The notes below the pieces were generated by a model. That model had not been told where the DNA came from. It worked only from the letters and a program-made list of their open reading frames with translations, and ran no database searches. This document shows positions 1 through 8,616 of a DNA stretch of 64,000 nt, piece by piece. The stretch lies in the NCBI GenBank assembly GCA_020636325.1, contig JACJYC010000017.1:62001-126000 (forward strand), written 5' to 3'. A program made the translations under genes and the position numbers. Numbering within the stretch: the first letter of the stretch is position 1; the number at the start of each line of letters is the position of its first letter. This DNA is from Lewinellaceae bacterium. GTDB lineage: Bacteria > Bacteroidota > Bacteroidia > Chitinophagales > Saprospiraceae.

Positions 1-370
1 CCGGGTAAAAAACCCATTCCCTGGCCTTCAGATAAGGTATAAATTGGACGGCGATGCCCACCGCGAGGGTAAATGCCAGGCACAGCGCCAGCCGGGCGTA
101 CAGGATATTCCAAAACAGCGCGGAGAGTTGCCCGCTTCGTTCCCGGGCCAGAGCAACCAACCTGACACCGCTGATCTGAAACCCGTAATCCACCAGGGTT
201 TTGCCGGCATTCAGAAACACCGTCACGAAAGCCAGCATGCCGTAATTGACAATGCCGACCTTACCGACAATATACGGGATCAGCAGGATCAAAACGACCG
301 CGTCAGTCGCCTTGAGCAGGCCTAAAGACAGGAAATTGGCCAGGATCTGCCGCCAGAGGCGGTTTTTTAA
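1..370 (-). CDS. Polysaccharide flippase (Wzx-like), 3' part beyond the window edge
   Basis: Minus-strand frame from about 370 to the left edge translates as a hydrophobic protein with N-terminal motif KNRLWRQILANF, followed by KATDAVVLILLIPYIVGKVG and a second membrane segment. This is the typical N-terminus of oligosaccharide flippases of the MATE/Wzx (PST) superfamily, which move lipid-linked repeat units across the inner membrane. It belongs with the polysaccharide genes to its right. Oddity: the codon where Met is expected (368-370) reads TTA, and the frame stays open upstream into the CAATCGAA repeat array without any ATG, GTG or TTG nearby, so the start is lost, non-canonical, or far upstream inside the repeats. 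Family call is firm; the start is not. Confidence 0.75.
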
Positions 371-1859
371 TTGTTCGATTTTTCGATTGTTCGATTGTTC
401 GATTGATTCGATTGTTCGATTGATTCGATTGTTCGATTGTTCCGATTGTTCGATTGATTCGATTGATTCGATTGATTCGATTGTTCGATTGATCCGATTG
501 TTCGATTGTTCGATTGATTCGATTTTTCGATTGATTCGATTTGGGGCGTCCGTCAGTTGGTCAGCCTAATCCAATCATTCGGATTAATCGACTTAATCGG
601 TCCAATTTTTCGATTCCTCGATTCCTCAATAAATGATTGTTCCGATTGTTCGATTGTTCGATTGGGCGGCCGATTTGGGGCGTCATCAGTTGGTCAGCCT
701 AATCCAATCATTCGGATTAATCGACTTAATCGATTGTTCCGTCCAATTGGTCGATTAATCCAATCATTCGGATTAATCCGGTCGATTCCTCAATTCCTCA
801 ATTCAATTTGTTCGATTGTTCGATTGTTCGATTGTTCGATTGTTCCGATTGGGGCGTCCGTCAGTTGGTCAGCCTAATCCAATCATTCGGATTAATCGAC
901 TTAATCGGTCCAATTTTTCGATTGATTCGATTGTTCGATTGTTCGATCAATTCCTCAGTTCCTCAATTTCGGATTAATCGATTGTTCCGATTGTTCGATT
1001 GTTCCGATTGGGGCGTCCGTCAGTTGGTCAGCCTAATCCAATCATTCGGATTAATCGACTTAATCGGTCCAATTTTTCGATTCCTCAATTCCTCGATTGA
1101 TTCGATTGTTCCGCCGATTGTTCGGCGTTGTTCGATTGTTCCGATTGGGGCGTCCGTCAGTTGGTCAGCCTAATCCAATCATTCGGATTAATCGACTTAA
1201 TCGGTCCAATTTTTCGATTCCTCAATTCCTCAATTCCTCAATAAATGATTGTTCCGATTGTTCGATTGTTCGATTGTTCCGATTGGGGCGTCCGTCAGTT
1301 GGTCAGCCTAATCCAATCATTCGGATTAATCGACTTAATCGGTCCAATTTTTCGATTCCTCGATTGTTCCGATTGTTCGATTGTTCGATTGTTCCGATTG
1401 GGGCGTCCGTCAGTTGGTCAGCCTAATCCAATCATTCGGATTAATCGACTTAATCGGTCCAATTTTTCGATTCCTCAATAAATGATTGTTCCGATTGTTC
1501 GATTGTTCGATTGTTCCGAAGTTGGTCAGCCTAATCCAATCATTCGGATTAATCGACTTAATCGGTCCAATTTTCGATTCCTCGATTCCTCAATTCCTCG
1601 ATTCCTCAATAAATGATTGTTCCGATTGTTCGATTGTTCGATTGTTCCGATTGGGGCGTCCGTCAGTTGGTCAGCCTAATCCAATCATTCGGATTAATCG
1701 ACTTAATCGGTCCAATTTTTCGATTCCTCAATTAATTCGATTGATTCGATTGTTCGATTGTTCGATTGTTCCGATTGGGGCGTCCGTCAGTTGGTCAGCC
1801 TAATCCAATCATTCGGATTAATCGACTTAATCGGTCCAATTTTTCGATTCCTCGATTCC
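371..1859. repeat. Higher-order array of short tandem repeats (TTCGATTG / GATTCGATT / TTCCTCAA) with ten copies of a ~70 bp core
   Basis: About 1.5 kb of intergenic DNA between two minus-strand polysaccharide genes. It is built from 8-9 bp words (TTCGATTG, GATTCGATT, ATTCCTCA) interrupted by ten near-identical copies of a longer core containing GTTGGTCAGCCTAATCC and TTCGGATTAATCGACTTAATCGG. Core copies start near 556, 689, 864, 1023, 1160, 1298, 1413, 1521, 1666 and 1790, so the period varies from 108 to 175 bp. Copy 2 has an internal variation and copy 8 lacks the GGGGCGTCCGTC lead. The array begins at the first codons of the flippase and ends in the stop codon of the Wzz-like gene. Open frames through it encode only monotonous repeat peptides and are not genes. 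Confidence 0.95.
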
Positions 1860-2765
1860 TCAATCCCCATTCTCCCCCACCAACACCGCCACATGGATCC
1901 GGAACAGCAGGAAAAGCCCGGCGAGCAGGAAGCCGGCCACTGCACCGGCAACCGCGGATTTTGCCAGGGAAACGGGAGTCATGCGCGCCTTGGGCAATAC
2001 CAGAAAATTGTCGATGGGGATGACGTTTTCCGGGAAGGACAGGTTGTTCTCGATCTCGGTCTTCCGTTTCATCAGTTCCCTGGAAAAATTCAGCAGCTCG
2101 TAGGCGTTCTTACCTTCTGACGATTCTACGGTGATCCCTTTTTCCGCCGGCGCCGGGGTCGTATCCCCTGCGTACAAATTGGTGAGTACGGTATCGATGG
2201 TTTCCAGTTTGCCGTCGATAAAGGTCAATTCGTCCCGCAGCAGTTTTTTCTTCATCTCCATCCGGTCGGCGGTGAACGGATTGCCGTTAAAATAGCTGGA
2301 GATTGCGGTTCGCAGGCTGTCCTCGTCAATGGCTCGCCGCATATCGACCGTCAGGATGAGCGGTTCTTTGTGCAGGGTATAGTTATTGGACAGTGGCCTC
2401 CCCCGGCTGTCCGTGACCTCAAACCGGAGGAGTTGCCCGGCTTGTTCTTCCGTCAGGCCGGTCACTTCGGCTGCTTTGCCGGTCCGGTTGTCCCAGATCA
2501 GGGCATTGAGCTTGTCGATCATATCCCCGAATATTTTGGGATGGAGGTCGCCGTATACGTAAGTGGTGGTCATGGTAAAGACTTTCGACTTCAGGTATAA
2601 GGCCCCGACGGCCAGGCCCGCGCCGACCAGCATGAGCGGCCAGCTTATCCTCTTGTACCGGGTCATCACATCCCGCGCAAAGGACAGGCTGCGGGCCGCC
2701 AGCCTGAGCCACCACAACAAATGATCCCGGATATCTTTCCAGGAAAGTACGTCAGTGTTTTCCAT
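1860..2765 (-). CDS. Wzz-like polysaccharide chain-length determinant / co-polymerase
   Basis: 301-residue protein with a transmembrane segment near residues 42-58, a long soluble central region rich in charged helices, and a second transmembrane segment near 271-290. This two-helix plan with a periplasmic coiled-coil domain is that of polysaccharide co-polymerases (Wzz/PCP family), which set chain length for O-antigen or exopolysaccharide. No cytoplasmic tyrosine kinase domain is present. It lies between the flippase and a divergent polymerase gene, fitting a Wzx/Wzy pathway. The stop codon (complement of TCA at 1860-1862) is formed by the last TTCCTCA word of the repeat array. Sequence-level family match is moderate; topology and context carry the call. 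Confidence 0.7.
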   Translation of the reverse strand: MENTDVLSWKDIRDHLLWWLRLAARSLSFARDVMTRYKRISWPLMLVGAGLAVGALYLKSKVFTMTTTYVYGDLHPKIFGDMIDKLNALIWDNRTGKAAEVTGLTEEQAGQLLRFEVTDSRGRPLSNNYTLHKEPLILTVDMRRAIDEDSLRTAISSYFNGNPFTADRMEMKKKLLRDELTFIDGKLETIDTVLTNLYAGDTTPAPAEKGITVESSEGKNAYELLNFSRELMKRKTEIENNLSFPENVIPIDNFLVLPKARMTPVSLAKSAVAGAVAGFLLAGLFLLFRIHVAVLVGENGD

Positions 2766-2875
2766 TTCCAGTTCGATCCGATTTTAGAAGTCCGGAGCAA
2801 ATATACGGCTTTGATGGAGGTGCATTTTTCCCGGACGTTTTGCACCTTTGTCGGCGGAAGATCGGGTAATATACC

Positions 2876-2883
2876 TACTTTTG
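2876..2883 (+). promoter_or_regulatory. Bacteroidetes-type -7 element (TACTTTTG)
   Basis: TACTTTTG matches the TAnnTTTG -7 consensus of Bacteroidetes sigma factors. A TTTG at 2847-2850 is a possible -33 box, although its 25 bp spacing is longer than usual. The predicted transcript start near 2890 lies upstream of the ATG at 2908 but downstream of the alternative TTG at 2848, which decides the start of the polymerase gene. Confidence 0.5.
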
Positions 2884-2907
2884 GCAGGAATTATCATTAA
2901 GGACCTG

Positions 2908-4155
2908 ATGGAACGCATAGGTTTTGACAGGGCATTGACAATTGAGAATTTTTCCGTTGTCGCCTTCTTTTTTCTGAATACCGTTTTCCTTCCGGCCGGC
3001 TTGCTGTACACGACGCTGCTGACGCCTTTATTCCTGTTATTCCTGGCCAAACAGCGAAACCTGAGGGCGATCATCTGGTACCTGGCCCTGAGCCTGCCCC
3101 TGACGTGGTTTTACCTGACCCACGGAGCCGACCGGTCCAGCTATCTGCGGTCGTATTTCCTGTTCAGTTCGGCCGCGATATTCACCGTCTGGATTTATCA
3201 TTTCCTCCGGCAGCACATCAAAAAGCCTGCGCTTTATTTCAGGACGATCGCCACCTACAATGCCCTCTTCACCGGGGTCGCCCTGTTGTTTTTCCTTACG
3301 GCAGCCGGCAAGCAGATCTTCTGGTCGTTGGAGCCTATTCACCCCGCCATCCCGACCATTCCCAGGCTGAAAATGCTGGTCTATGAGCCGTCCTTTTACG
3401 CGTTTCAACTGGCGCCGGTGGTGCTGTATTATTTTCTGGCCTATATGTTTTCGGAGGGCTATAAGTACCTGGCAGCGCTATGCCTGCTGACGGTTTCCCT
3501 GGTATTTTCCCTGTCTTTCGGCGTGATCGGCGGCCTGATGATCGCGGTTTTGCTGGTCATCTTTTTGCATTTTTTCAAACTGATCAGGCTTCGGAAATTG
3601 TTCTTCGCCACTTTTTACCTCGCACTTGGGCTGATCGGGCTGGGCCTTGCCGCTTTCTACCTGCTGCCGAACAACCCGCTGGCCGAACGCATTGACATGA
3701 TCGCGAACGGCTACGACACCTCCGCAAACGGCCGGACCTGGGAAGCCTTCGTACTGGCCTGGAAGATCCTGGAGAAGACCAACTACCTGCTCGGTGCGGG
3801 GCTGGGTCAGATCAAGGAAGTCGGGCAGGACATCATCGTCAATTATTACAACTACGAAGGCGCCTGGGCGGATGTCGTCCGGATCCCCAATGCGATGGCC
3901 GAAACGCTGGCCACGTTCGGCATACTGGGAGCGGCGGCTCGCCTGGTGGCCGAGATCGGGCTGTTCTTTTACACCAGGGTCTACAGCAATTACTACCGTT
4001 TCGCCCTGTTCATTTTTGTGTTTGTGTACCAGTTCACCGGCAGTTACCTGACCAATATTTACGAGTACCTGATCTGGGTGCTGGCGTTTTTGCCCGTTTT
4101 TTCCCAGTTCAACAAGGAATACATCCATAATCCGGGGCGAAAATGGAAATCCTGA
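2908..4155 (+). CDS. O-antigen polymerase/ligase-like membrane protein
   Basis: 415 residues from the ATG at 2908, almost entirely hydrophobic with roughly ten predicted membrane segments and one larger loop around residues 250-330 (containing NGRTWEAF and GAGLGQIKEVGQ). This is the layout of Wzy/WaaL-type O-antigen polymerases and ligases, which join lipid-linked repeat units in the periplasm. I prefer ATG 2908 to an in-frame TTG at 2848 because a -7 promoter element lies between them. It overlaps the next gene by 13 bp, so translation is probably coupled. A second protein of the same fold lies at 7263; which is polymerase and which is ligase cannot be told from sequence. Confidence 0.75.
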   Translation: MERIGFDRALTIENFSVVAFFFLNTVFLPAGLLYTTLLTPLFLLFLAKQRNLRAIIWYLALSLPLTWFYLTHGADRSSYLRSYFLFSSAAIFTVWIYHFLRQHIKKPALYFRTIATYNALFTGVALLFFLTAAGKQIFWSLEPIHPAIPTIPRLKMLVYEPSFYAFQLAPVVLYYFLAYMFSEGYKYLAALCLLTVSLVFSLSFGVIGGLMIAVLLVIFLHFFKLIRLRKLFFATFYLALGLIGLGLAAFYLLPNNPLAERIDMIANGYDTSANGRTWEAFVLAWKILEKTNYLLGAGLGQIKEVGQDIIVNYYNYEGAWADVVRIPNAMAETLATFGILGAAARLVAEIGLFFYTRVYSNYYRFALFIFVFVYQFTGSYLTNIYEYLIWVLAFLPVFSQFNKEYIHNPGRKWKS

Positions 4156-5222
4156 TGCTGACCCGCCCCAACCTCACGGACGATCCCGGCGGAGACACCA
4201 TACAAGTATTGCGGACGGCCGGGGAACTGCGCAAGCTCGGCGTTACGGTCGACGTCAACCCGCCTGAGCCGGATTACGCCCGGTACGATCTCCTCCATTT
4301 TTTCAACATCATCGACCCGGAGGATATCCTCGGCCACCTCAACCGGTCGGACAAACCCTTTGTCGTTTCGACCATTTACGTCGATTACCGGGAATACGAC
4401 CGATACCACCGCCGCGACCTGATCGGGCTGGCCAACCGTTTTTTCTCCTACAATGCCGTTGAATACCTGAAGACCGCCGGCAAATGGATGCTGAAAGGCG
4501 AGCGGTTGAGTTCGTATGAATTCCTCTGGCGGGGTCATCGCCGGTCCATCCGGCGCATCCTGGAGCGAGCGGCCTGCCTGCTGCCCAATTCAGCCAGCGA
4601 GTACCGGCGGCTGGCCCGGGATTTTGCCCTGGAAAAGGAGCATGCCGTCATCCCCAACGCTGTGGATGCCGCCCGGTTTTTCCCGGAGGCCGGCCAACGG
4701 CGCAATTCAGTCCTCTGCGTATCCCGGATCGAAGGCCGGAAAAGCCACCTCAACCTCATCCGCGCCATGAACGGTACGGGGATCCCGCTGAAGCTGGTCG
4801 GCAATCCCGCCAGAAACCAGCAGGGGTATTACCGGGCGTGCCGGCAGGCAGCCGGCCCGGAGGTGCACTTCGAGGGTTTTGTGCCCAACGACCGGTTGCA
4901 CGAATACTATCTGCAGGCCAGGGTCCATGTGCTGCCCAGCTGGTTTGAGACCACGGGACTGACCTCCCTGGAAGCCGCCGCGTCGGGTTGCAATATCGTG
5001 GTGGGAGACCGCGGCGACGTGCGGGAATACTTTGGAGAAGACGCGTGGTACTGTGATCCCGGCGACCCCGAATCCATCCGGAAAGCCATCCTGGAAGCGT
5101 GGCATTCGCCCGTCAATCCCCATTTAGCCGACCGGATACGCCGGGAATATAATTGGGAAATTGCAGCACGAATGACATTTGCGGCATACAAGAATGTTTT
5201 ACTTTGTGACCAGAAAAAGTAG
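4143..5222 (+). CDS. Glycosyltransferase family 4 (GT-B)
   Basis: 359-residue retaining glycosyltransferase of the GT4 (Glycos_transf_1) type. The C-terminal half shows the nucleotide-sugar binding pattern: VLCVSRIEGRKSHLNLI at the start of the Rossmann domain, HFEGFVPNDRLHEYY, and the E-x7-E motif in SWFETTGLTSLEAAASG. The N-terminus (MEILMLTRPNLTDDPGGDT) has the acceptor-side glycine-rich loop. It should add one sugar to the polysaccharide repeat unit on the cytoplasmic face. It overlaps the polymerase gene by 13 bp and is followed after 3 bp by the oxygenase. Sugar and linkage specificity are unknown. Confidence 0.9.
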   Translation: MEILMLTRPNLTDDPGGDTIQVLRTAGELRKLGVTVDVNPPEPDYARYDLLHFFNIIDPEDILGHLNRSDKPFVVSTIYVDYREYDRYHRRDLIGLANRFFSYNAVEYLKTAGKWMLKGERLSSYEFLWRGHRRSIRRILERAACLLPNSASEYRRLARDFALEKEHAVIPNAVDAARFFPEAGQRRNSVLCVSRIEGRKSHLNLIRAMNGTGIPLKLVGNPARNQQGYYRACRQAAGPEVHFEGFVPNDRLHEYYLQARVHVLPSWFETTGLTSLEAAASGCNIVVGDRGDVREYFGEDAWYCDPGDPESIRKAILEAWHSPVNPHLADRIRREYNWEIAARMTFAAYKNVLLCDQKK

Positions 5223-5225
5223 AAA

Positions 5226-5996
5226 ATGCTTCGTTTCGACCTCCTCGAATCAAACAAAGAACAGTACCGCCTCGAATATTTGCTGGCCAAACCGTTTCCG
5301 CACCTGGTGATCGACGGTATTTGCGATCCGGCTGAGATCGAGGCGCTGCATGCCGAGATTCCGGAGTTGGAGACCAAAAGCAGGGACTACGTTTTCGCGG
5401 CCAACAAATTCGAGAAGTCGAAATTCTGGATGCTCTCGCCGCGGTTCCAGGCCTATTATGACGATCTGCTGTCTGATCAATTCCAGCACTTCCTGCGTTA
5501 TATTACCAACGAAGGGGTCTTCATGGATGAAAAATTCCACGGCGGCGGCCTGCACCAGGGCAAGGCAGGCAGTTTTCTGGACATGCACCTCGACTTCAAT
5601 TACCACCCGCTGCATAAATTCTGGTACAGGAACCTGAACATTCTCTTCTACCTCAATAAAGACTGGCTGCCCGAACACGGCGGACAGTTGAAACTTAAAG
5701 ATCTCCGCTCCGGAGAAAGCAAGGAAATCGGCGTACCGTTCAACCGCCTGGTGATTCAGCAAACGAGGAATTATACCCTTCACGGTTATGACCGCATCCG
5801 GTTTCCGGAAGGCCGTTACCGCACCTCGATCGCCGGTTATGCCTACTCCCTGCATCAGCATCATATCGAAAAGCCTCGAACAACGGATTGGTTCGTCGAT
5901 TCCGGCCAACCCGTCAAACGCCTGATCGCCAGGATTTACGATCCGGCGGTCAAAATCAAGAATGCCTTGTTTGGCAGCGCAACGGCCAGGAACTGA
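5226..5996 (+). CDS. 2-oxoglutarate/Fe(II)-dependent oxygenase of the prolyl-4-hydroxylase type
   Basis: 256 residues. The double-stranded beta-helix iron site is visible: H121-x-D123 in FLDMHLDFNYH, distal H186 in NYTLHGYDR, and R199 in GRYRTSIAGY for 2-oxoglutarate. These match the 2OG-FeII_Oxy (P4H-like) superfamily. It sits between two glycosyltransferases, only 3 bp after the first, which suggests that it hydroxylates or otherwise oxidises a sugar, lipid carrier or protein linked to polysaccharide assembly. Such oxygenases are known as passengers in capsule loci, but the substrate here is inference only. Confidence 0.85.
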   Translation: MLRFDLLESNKEQYRLEYLLAKPFPHLVIDGICDPAEIEALHAEIPELETKSRDYVFAANKFEKSKFWMLSPRFQAYYDDLLSDQFQHFLRYITNEGVFMDEKFHGGGLHQGKAGSFLDMHLDFNYHPLHKFWYRNLNILFYLNKDWLPEHGGQLKLKDLRSGESKEIGVPFNRLVIQQTRNYTLHGYDRIRFPEGRYRTSIAGYAYSLHQHHIEKPRTTDWFVDSGQPVKRLIARIYDPAVKIKNALFGSATARN

Positions 5997-6106
5997 TGGG
6001 CTAAACACGCGATAAGGTCCGGTTTTCGGCCCTTGCCGCACGGTTTCCATCCAACTTGCCGGTACGCGCGCCCTGCAACGGCGACGGTTTGACCAAAAGA
6101 CAGGGT

Positions 6107-7234
6107 ATGACAGAACAGAACGGAAGCCGCCGCCTGCATATCGGCATATTGGGGTGTCGCGGGATTCCAAACCATTACGGAGGCTACGAGCAATTTGCCG
6201 AGTACCTGGCCTGCGGACTTGTCCGCAAAGGCCACCAGGTCGGGGTATACATTTCCAGCCTTCACCCTTATGCAGCTGATTCCTGGCGCGGCGTCCGGCT
6301 GATCCGCCGGCAAGATCCGGAGAACCGGCTGGGCGCGTTCGGCCAGTTCATCTATGACCTGAATTGCCTGCGCGATGCCCGCCGCCGGAAATTCGATGTC
6401 CTCCTTCAACTGGGCTACACGAGCAGTGCGGTCTGGTACCCCGTGTGGCCGGCCGATGCCCGCAACATCGTTCACCTGGACGGCCTGGAATGGAAAAGGA
6501 GCAAATACAATTATCCCGTCAGGCAATTCCTGAAGTGGATGGAAAAATTGGTGGCCCGGCGGGCCGATGCCCTCATCGCCGATTCGCCGGTGATCAAAAA
6601 CTATACCCGGGAAACCTACCGCTGCCACTCCGAACTGATCGCCTACGGCGCCGAAACGGCTATCCAACCCGATCTGAAGCACCTGGAAAAAATGGGATTG
6701 GAGCCCGGAAATTACCTGCTGGCCATTTCCAGGTTCGTCCCCGAGAACAACCTTGAGCTCATTCTGGAAGGCCATCGAAACAGCGATTGCGCCCGTCCGC
6801 TGATCGTGATCGGCAATGCCGGCAACCGGTACGGGGCCTGGCTGACCGGCAGGTACGCATCGCCGGTGATCCGGTTTCCGGGGCCGATTTACGACAAGCC
6901 GGTCCTGGACAGCCTCCGGGCTTACGCCGGCCTGTATTTGCACGGGCACAGCGTAGGGGGCACCAACCCGTCATTGCTGGAAGCGATGGCCTGCCGGGTC
7001 CCCATTTGCGCCCATCGCAACGATTTCAATGCGGCGGTGCTCGGGCCGGATGCCTATTATTTCCGGGACAGCCGCGAGGTCAGTCAGATCATCAGCAATT
7101 TTGAGCGCCAGGCGGCGCCTGAAGGCTGGACGGAAGCCAATTTCCGGAAGATTCAAACCGATTACCAGTGGCCGGTAATCGTAGACCGGATGGAAAAGCT
7201 TTTTTTCAAAGTGATGGACGAAAGCCGGCGATAA
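6107..7234 (+). CDS. DUF1972-type glycosyltransferase (GT4, rhamnosyltransferase-like)
   Basis: 375 residues from ATG 6107. The N-terminus HIGILGCRGIPNHYGGYEQF is the hallmark of the DUF1972 domain found in rhamnosyl- and other hexosyl-transferases such as Cps2T/WchF; the C-terminal GT1 domain carries YLLAISRFVPENNLELIL and HGHSVGGTNPSLLEAMAC with the donor-binding Glu. An in-frame TTG at 6056 would add 17 residues without similarity, so ATG 6107 is preferred. It lies 110 bp after the oxygenase and 28 bp before the O-antigen ligase. Sugar specificity is unknown. Confidence 0.88.
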   Translation: MTEQNGSRRLHIGILGCRGIPNHYGGYEQFAEYLACGLVRKGHQVGVYISSLHPYAADSWRGVRLIRRQDPENRLGAFGQFIYDLNCLRDARRRKFDVLLQLGYTSSAVWYPVWPADARNIVHLDGLEWKRSKYNYPVRQFLKWMEKLVARRADALIADSPVIKNYTRETYRCHSELIAYGAETAIQPDLKHLEKMGLEPGNYLLAISRFVPENNLELILEGHRNSDCARPLIVIGNAGNRYGAWLTGRYASPVIRFPGPIYDKPVLDSLRAYAGLYLHGHSVGGTNPSLLEAMACRVPICAHRNDFNAAVLGPDAYYFRDSREVSQIISNFERQAAPEGWTEANFRKIQTDYQWPVIVDRMEKLFFKVMDESRR

Positions 7235-7262
7235 CCGAAAACAGGTTGAAAAGAAAGAACTA

Positions 7263-8534
7263 ATGGTACAAAAAGCAAGTCAGTGGCTGTTGGCAGGCAT
7301 TCCGTTCTCGCTGTGTTTTTCGCAGCGGCTCAACGGGATGGTCCTCTTGCTTTACCTGCTTGCCGTAATCCTCCAACCCGATCTCCCGGGGAGGTTCCGC
7401 CGGGCGGTCCGCCTGCGCTGGGTCTACCCCTTTGCGGCGCTGTATGCCCTCCAGGCCATTTCCTTGTTGTGGACGGCAGACCTTCACCACGGGTTGGATG
7501 TGCTGACCACAAAAAGTGCGCTCCTGGCGTTGCCGGTTCTGATCGCCATGGACGGGTCGGTTGACGGCAGTTCGCCGGGAAAAGCGGCCGCCGGTCTGAC
7601 AGCCGGTTGCCTGCTCGGGCTGGGCTGGTGCCTGATCTACGCCGGAAACGGCTATCTGGCCAGCGGAGAGCCGGCCATATTCTTCTACCATTCCCTGGGG
7701 CGTCCGCTCAATCAGTTCAACGCCCTGTACTTCTCCTTTTACCTTTTCGCGGCATTGTTGTTCCTCAAGCCGGCATCTGGGGCCCACAAAATCCTCGAAA
7801 CAAAGGCTTTCCGGAGCGGAGCGGTGCTTTTTCTGGCCGCCGGTCTGCTGCTGCTTTCTTCCCGGCTTTTTCTGCTGCTGGCGGTCGGCTTTTTCCTGTT
7901 CAAACTGGCCGAGAGCCTCCTGAACAAAGGCATGCCGGGGCTGCAGCCGCTGGTGTGGATGGTCCTGGTGTTGTCGCTGGCGGCGGGGATCTGGTTTACG
8001 GGATTTTCCCGGGAGCGATTCTCACAGGTCTGGCATTCCAATTTTGGGGTATTGGAGCAGGAGCGATTTTCGTGGGATACGCCGTTCAACGGATTGACCC
8101 TGCGGTTGTTGTTCCTGCGGCTTGGGCTGGAAACGCTGGAGGACCACGGCGCCTGGTTGACGGGAGAAGGGATCGGGGACGCCCGGTCGGAGATGAACAG
8201 GATGATCGTGGACCACAACCTGTATCACGGCAATCCTTATCGGGGCGATACGGGATATCTGGGTTATAATTTCCACAACCAATTCATGGAGCTGACGGTA
8301 CAATCGGGCCTTCCGGCCCTGGCGGCCTGGATCTGGTTGCTGGTCATGGCGTGGCGATCGGCGCCGTCCGGGGATTGGCGATTGCCTTTTCTGTTTTTCC
8401 TGGTTGCGCTGATCCTGTTCGCTTTGATCGAAGGGGTGATTGAGCGGCAGCGGGGCGTTGTGTTCATTGCTTTTTTCCTATCTGTTTTCATGAAAATCGA
8501 CCGATATGCAGACCAGGCGCGCTCAAATACCTGA
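7263..8534 (+). CDS. O-antigen ligase family membrane protein (WaaL/RfaL-like)
   Basis: 423 residues with about ten to twelve hydrophobic segments and a large periplasmic loop around residues 250-340 that holds LTGEGIGDARSEMN and YNFHNQFMELTVQSG. The histidine-containing loop HNQFMELTVQSGLPAL is characteristic of the Wzy_C domain, where a conserved His is needed for ligation. It may transfer completed chains to a lipid or protein acceptor, or act as the polymerase. It is the second protein of this fold in the locus. Its 3' end is close to the sugar transferase gene. Confidence 0.85.
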   Translation: MVQKASQWLLAGIPFSLCFSQRLNGMVLLLYLLAVILQPDLPGRFRRAVRLRWVYPFAALYALQAISLLWTADLHHGLDVLTTKSALLALPVLIAMDGSVDGSSPGKAAAGLTAGCLLGLGWCLIYAGNGYLASGEPAIFFYHSLGRPLNQFNALYFSFYLFAALLFLKPASGAHKILETKAFRSGAVLFLAAGLLLLSSRLFLLLAVGFFLFKLAESLLNKGMPGLQPLVWMVLVLSLAAGIWFTGFSRERFSQVWHSNFGVLEQERFSWDTPFNGLTLRLLFLRLGLETLEDHGAWLTGEGIGDARSEMNRMIVDHNLYHGNPYRGDTGYLGYNFHNQFMELTVQSGLPALAAWIWLLVMAWRSAPSGDWRLPFLFFLVALILFALIEGVIERQRGVVFIAFFLSVFMKIDRYADQARSNT

Positions 8535-8616
8535 ACGGCCGTTCCAAATGCCGGATGAACGACCTGCCGGCAACGGCAGCCTCGGGCGTTATGCACCTGA
8601 ACCTTTTTCACCATAT

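Noticed and set aside
371..1859. CRISPR array
   Set aside because: Core copies differ in spacing and sequence, the intervening DNA is itself repetitive, and no cas gene is near.
246..2120. Plus-strand ORFs in the repeat array
   Set aside because: They encode only repeat peptides such as DCSIVRLFDCS and overlap each other in several frames.
2848..2907. TTG start for the O-antigen polymerase
   Set aside because: A -7 promoter element lies downstream of it, and ATG 2908 fits the expected leader.
6056..6106. TTG start for the DUF1972 glycosyltransferase
   Set aside because: The added residues have no family similarity; ATG 6107 precedes the conserved HIGILGCRGIP block.
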